The position numbers and the translations under genes were made by a program. The notes below the pieces were generated by a model. The model was not told the DNA's origin. It saw only the letters and a list, made by a program, of their open reading frames with translations, and made no database searches. DNA of 9,781 nt from Candidatus Omnitrophota bacterium (GTDB lineage Bacteria; Omnitrophota; Gorgyraeia; Zapsychrales; JANLHA01): contig JANLHA010000141.1 in the NCBI GenBank assembly GCA_024653845.1, positions 1 to 9,781 of the forward strand, given 5' to 3'. Each line of letters starts with the position of its first letter. Within the stretch, counting starts at the first letter, position 1. Below are positions 7,429-9,781 of this stretch, one piece after another.

Positions 7429-8523
7429 TTAAGATGTCACTTCGCAAAACATTTCGTCTCGTGAATTCATGTGATTTTGCAGAGCCTGACTGCGAGAAAT
7501 CTTTACAATTTTTTTAGAAAATTCATTCATTTTCTGAGCAATAATTCTTTCCACTTCGAAAATGGCTTGCCGACGCTGTTCAATGTTCTGATCAACGACT
7601 TTGTCCAATTCATTAATGTTGATTAGCAAGACACCCTCAACGGAAGCGACATCAGGATGAATATTGCGCGGCATGGAAATATCAAGCATCAAAAGTTGGT
7701 GTTGTCTCTGCGTCATCACCCGCTCCACAAGTCCTTTCTCAATGAGATAATGTGATGCCCCAGCGGCGCAAATACACACATCCACCTCTCGCAAAACCTC
7801 CTTCACATCCTCAAATCCCACAGATTGTCCGTTAAATTTCTGGGCCAACTCCTCGCCCTTTTCACGGGTCCGATTCATGACAAATAACTTACTGACTCCT
7901 TTCCTTTGAAAATCTCCGGCCGCCAATTGACTCATCTTCCCGGCGCCTATGATCAACACCGATTTCCCTTCCAAGGAACCCAATAATTTTTGAGCCATAG
8001 CAACAGCCGCCCAACTGATTGACGAACCGCCAGAGCTGATTTGGGTCTGTGTTTGCCCCATCTTGGCTGCGCGAATCACCATATTGGTAAGGATATTAAA
8101 CTGTGTGTCTAATGTTTTCTTCCGACTGGCCAAAGCCACTGCATCTTTCACTTGTCCAAGAATCTGTCGTTCTCCCACCACAAGAGAATCTAGACCACAA
8201 GTGACATTAAAAAGATGCTTGATCATCTCCTGGCCTTGCTTGACGTAAAAATATTTAAATAACTCCTGAGAAAAAGGAATATTTTTCAAACTGAAAAGAG
8301 ATTCGATAAGTAAGGCCGAATCATTTCTTGTTAAATGAGCATAAATTTCTGTACGATTACAGGTGGAGAAAATAAAAACTTCTCTAACAAGCGGTTCATT
8401 CTTGAGGCAAGACAACAAAAGCTCTTGCTCTAGTGGGTTCAGGAAAAATTTTTCCCGGACTTCTACAGGAGAACTTTTATGATTGATTCCTACCGCTATA
8501 AAAAAATCTACTTCTTTTTCCAT
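7429..8523 (-). CDS. hemA: Glutamyl-tRNA reductase, C-terminally short
   Basis: 364 residues. Makes glutamate-1-semialdehyde from glutamyl-tRNA with NADPH, the first committed step of C5-pathway haem synthesis, in the cytoplasm. The N-terminal catalytic domain carries GINHKSSPVEVRE (residues 12-24) and STCNRTE (53-59) with the nucleophile Cys55. GLDSLVVGERQILGQVK (110-126) is the family signature. The NADPH domain has IIGAGKM (191-197), VMNRTR (215-220) and DISMPRNIHP (281-290). The dimerisation helix starts around residue 310, but the protein stops at 364, whereas the family is usually about 410-450 long, so much of the C-terminal dimerisation domain is missing. The start ATG lies 16 nt inside the haemerythrin-like gene and lacks a clear Shine-Dalgarno, suggesting coupled translation. 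Its place beside cytochromes rather than other hem genes suggests a dedicated haem supply, perhaps a second copy; the window cannot show this. Confidence 0.95.
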   Translation of the reverse strand: MEKEVDFFIAVGINHKSSPVEVREKFFLNPLEQELLLSCLKNEPLVREVFIFSTCNRTEIYAHLTRNDSALLIESLFSLKNIPFSQELFKYFYVKQGQEMIKHLFNVTCGLDSLVVGERQILGQVKDAVALASRKKTLDTQFNILTNMVIRAAKMGQTQTQISSGGSSISWAAVAMAQKLLGSLEGKSVLIIGAGKMSQLAAGDFQRKGVSKLFVMNRTREKGEELAQKFNGQSVGFEDVKEVLREVDVCICAAGASHYLIEKGLVERVMTQRQHQLLMLDISMPRNIHPDVASVEGVLLININELDKVVDQNIEQRRQAIFEVERIIAQKMNEFSKKIVKISRSQALQNHMNSRDEMFCEVTS

Positions 8524-9059
8524 GAGAGGGTATGTTTCTTAAACGACGCAATCAATTGATCTTTTTCCACAGTGTGCAACTCTTTATCAATTGCGCTGTA
8601 GACACTTTCCATTTCAGTTTGGATATGATTTCGAATCAAGACGATGGCATAAATCCCTTTATCGCTTAACTGATCTAAAATGTCGGCCTGCTCCTTGAGG
8701 GTTTTATTCTTCTTTAATTTTGCCAACAACCCTTCACAGTCACCGAGAATGTTATAGAATTCATTTCGTTCCCCGCTGAGTAAAAGTAAAAAAGGACTCA
8801 GTCGTGGAATATGCCGTCCCAGGAAAGGGAAAATGATTTGATCGTCAATTTCTTTATGTAAAGAATATGAGCCTTTGAGGTCACCAATAATTTTTTCTAC
8901 GGTTCGCATGTTTCTCCGTTGAAATAATTTCCCCTCATATTTGAGTTTCTTGAGAAATTCATGGAGCTTATCCAATTCTTTGAAAACATATTTTTGTTCT
9001 TTGCCAAAAACATCTGAAAAACTTTTAATTTTTAAATTCCTTATTGGTAATTTCAGCAT
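8508..9059 (-). CDS. Haemerythrin (HHE)-like di-iron protein, divergent
   Basis: 183 residues, helical, cytoplasmic (no signal peptide or membrane segment). The HHE-type pattern is visible: a first helix with LDKLHEFL (His33), HKEIDDQIIFPFL (His68, Asp72), SGERNEFYNIL (94-104) and NHIQTEMESVYSAI (His145, Glu149). In canonical haemerythrins the third helix carries a His after Glu; here it reads E-R-N-E, so one iron ligand appears lost or replaced, and Asp72 stands where Glu is usual. Haemerythrin-like proteins bind oxygen or NO, or help repair iron centres. Here one would fit next to an oxygen-sensitive haem and electron-transfer system. No Shine-Dalgarno precedes ATG 9059, and the predicted transcription start is about 1 nt upstream, so the message may be leaderless. 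The last 16 nt overlap hemA. Fold assignment is moderate; metal content is uncertain. Confidence 0.7.
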   Translation of the reverse strand: MLKLPIRNLKIKSFSDVFGKEQKYVFKELDKLHEFLKKLKYEGKLFQRRNMRTVEKIIGDLKGSYSLHKEIDDQIIFPFLGRHIPRLSPFLLLLSGERNEFYNILGDCEGLLAKLKKNKTLKEQADILDQLSDKGIYAIVLIRNHIQTEMESVYSAIDKELHTVEKDQLIASFKKHTLSWKKK

Positions 9060-9066
9060 GGGGGAT

Positions 9067-9095
9067 ATGATAGGGAATAATAAAAAATCTGTCAG
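9067..9095 (-). promoter_or_regulatory. Sigma-70-type promoter of the haemerythrin/hemA unit, leaderless
   Basis: On the minus strand CTGACA (9095-9090) and TATCAT (9072-9067) are each one base off the consensus hexamers and are separated by the ideal 17 nt. The expected start site is about 9060-9059, that is, on or one base before the ATG at 9059. This matches the absence of a Shine-Dalgarno. Confidence 0.6.
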
Positions 9096-9109
9096 TGACG
9101 GCGGTCACT
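9094..9109. promoter_or_regulatory. Crp-type operator, GTGA-N6-TCAC palindrome
   Basis: Perfect inverted repeat AGTGACGGCGGTCACT. Half-sites GTGA/TCAC with a 6-nt centre match the CRP class rather than the FNR class (TTGAT-N4-ATCAA). The centre lies between 9101 and 9102, exactly -41.5 from a start at 9060, the classical class II activator position, and it overlaps the -35 by two bases. The Crp/Fnr protein encoded next door has a CRP-like R-E-x-x-x-R recognition helix, so it is the obvious candidate ligand. Confidence 0.65.
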
Positions 9110-9195
9110 AAGAAATATTTTTATAATTAGGCATCAAAAGTGCCTTGTAAGGGGATGCTTATGGATAACTTTTGGAGAAAATGGGGGAAGAACTT

Positions 9196-9781
9196 CTACT
9201 GAAGAATATCAAGTAAGGCTTGCCGATTGCAGACAATGATCTGGTGGGGCTTGATATCGATAAATCCTTGACGTTTGAATTGGTTGAGATGCCTAGTGAT
9301 CGTCTCTCTGACCATGCCTAGGCGGTGCGCTATTTCTTCGTAATTGTATGGGATACAAATACATCGGCGATCTTGGCATCTGTATTCAGAAACCTCAAGC
9401 ATCCCAAGAATAAATTTAACAAGCTTTTTCTTGGAACTCTCTAAGGAAACATCTTCCACAAGAGCATTCAATCGGCAAAGTCTCTGGGCAAGAATCTGAT
9501 TTAAAGCTTGGGATAATTTGGGATTTAATTTAACGAGACGGACATAATCTGTTCTGGCTAAATACCAGACACGGCAAGCTGTCACGGCTCGGGCATAAAC
9601 CGAACACTTCCAATTCAATACCCCAGGGTTACAAGCGCAAGTATCTCCCGGCTTTAAAATTTCAAGAGTCTGCTCCCGCCCTGAAGAACTCATGCGAAAG
9701 ATTTTAATATTGCCGGATTGCATAATGATGATCCGTTCACATGGCTCTCCGCATTCAAATATGAATTCCCCTTTTTCATAT
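9196..9781 (-). CDS. Cys-rich Crp/Fnr-family transcription regulator (N-terminus outside window)
   Basis: 194 residues visible; the frame is open to the window edge, so the ATG at 9723 is internal and roughly 20-40 N-terminal residues are missing. The first part is a cNMP-binding-like beta-roll: YEKGEFIF, GEPCERIII, SGNIKIFRMSSSGREQ, LEILKPGD. Then come a long dimer helix (about 9510-9420) and a C-terminal winged helix (EEIAHRLGMVRETITRHLNQF). The recognition helix reads R-E-T-I-T-R, aligning with CRP R-E-T-V-G-R, and predicts GTGA half-sites like the one at 9094-9109. The usual cAMP-pocket R-S-x-x-A motif is not seen, so cAMP is unlikely. Eleven Cys are visible, including T-C-A-C and C-Q-D-R-R-C-I-C, unusual for CRP and suggestive of redox, metal or haem sensing (inference). 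It probably controls the downstream haemerythrin, hemA and cytochrome genes. Confidence 0.88.
   Translation of the reverse strand, partial: YEKGEFIFECGEPCERIIIMQSGNIKIFRMSSSGREQTLEILKPGDTCACNPGVLNWKCSVYARAVTACRVWYLARTDYVRLVKLNPKLSQALNQILAQRLCRLNALVEDVSLESSKKKLVKFILGMLEVSEYRCQDRRCICIPYNYEEIAHRLGMVRETITRHLNQFKRQGFIDIKPHQIIVCNRQALLDILQ

Larger units (their letters stand above)
9060..9195. other. Intergenic region between regulator and haemerythrin-like gene
   Basis: 136 bp, A/T-rich. It holds the palindrome and promoter listed separately and a small 5-bp hairpin (9129-9145) with no U-tract. No convincing terminator for the regulator gene was found, so some read-through into the next unit is possible. 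Confidence 0.6.

Noticed and set aside
9129..9145. Hairpin AGGCA/TGCCT after the regulator gene as a terminator
   Set aside because: Only five base pairs and no U-run on either strand; not enough for a terminator call.
9162..9203. Plus-strand mini-ORF of 13 codons (MDNFWRKWGKNFY) with AAGGGG upstream
   Set aside because: Too short to support, overlaps the end of the regulator gene, and no promoter of good quality precedes it.
1..9781. CRISPR, tRNA, rRNA, insertion sequence or attachment site
   Set aside because: No direct-repeat array, cloverleaf, transposase or terminal inverted repeats were seen on either strand.

Overview
All recognisable genes in this 9.8-kb window lie on the minus strand, so the biological order runs from high to low coordinates. 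The content points to a didermic (Gram-negative type), anaerobic or micro-oxic bacterium with a large complement of c-type cytochromes. There are 21 CXXCH haem-binding motifs on three exported proteins, a predicted outer-membrane beta-barrel ending in Phe, two exported NHL propellers, a haemerythrin-like protein, a haem-biosynthesis gene and a Crp/Fnr-type regulator. The mix resembles dissimilatory metal-reducing or electron-exchanging lineages (Desulfobacterota/Geobacterales, Nitrospirota, Omnitrophota and similar). The sequence alone does not fix the phylum.

Layout, upstream to downstream on the minus strand. (1) 9781-9196: a Cys-rich Crp/Fnr regulator, cut at its N-terminus by the window edge. 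(2) 9195-9060: a 136-bp regulatory gap with a perfect GTGA-N6-TCAC palindrome and an excellent -35/-10 pair whose predicted start site falls on the next ATG. (3) 9059-8508: a haemerythrin (HHE)-like protein, overlapping by 16 bp (4) 8523-7429: glutamyl-tRNA reductase HemA, C-terminally short. (5) 7358-6720: a small tetrahaem cytochrome. (6) 6690-6649: a long GC-rich hairpin between transcription blocks. (7) 6626-1: six tightly coupled reading frames (gaps or overlaps of -7 to +2 nt): NHL propeller, pentahaem lipoprotein, a signal-peptide-bearing N-terminal fragment, beta-barrel, second NHL propeller, and a cytochrome with at least 12 haems that runs out of the window.

The block from 6626 to 1 has the parts of a porin-cytochrome conduit: a beta-barrel through the outer membrane, cytochromes that could sit on one or both sides of it, and accessory propellers. 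The upstream genes would supply haem (HemA) and an oxygen- or NO-responsive di-iron protein. The regulator, carrying a CRP-type recognition helix, is a good candidate to bind the palindrome and switch on the whole set.

The two strongest oddities are as follows. First, the beta-barrel reading frame has no start codon with a signal peptide, while the preceding frame has the signal peptide but stops early. The two frames are joined by a +1-base change at a run of nine T (4610-4602), giving a 774-residue exported porin. Second, the haemerythrin/hemA promoter appears to be Crp class II in geometry and to make a leaderless mRNA. There is no stretch above 300 bp without a gene.
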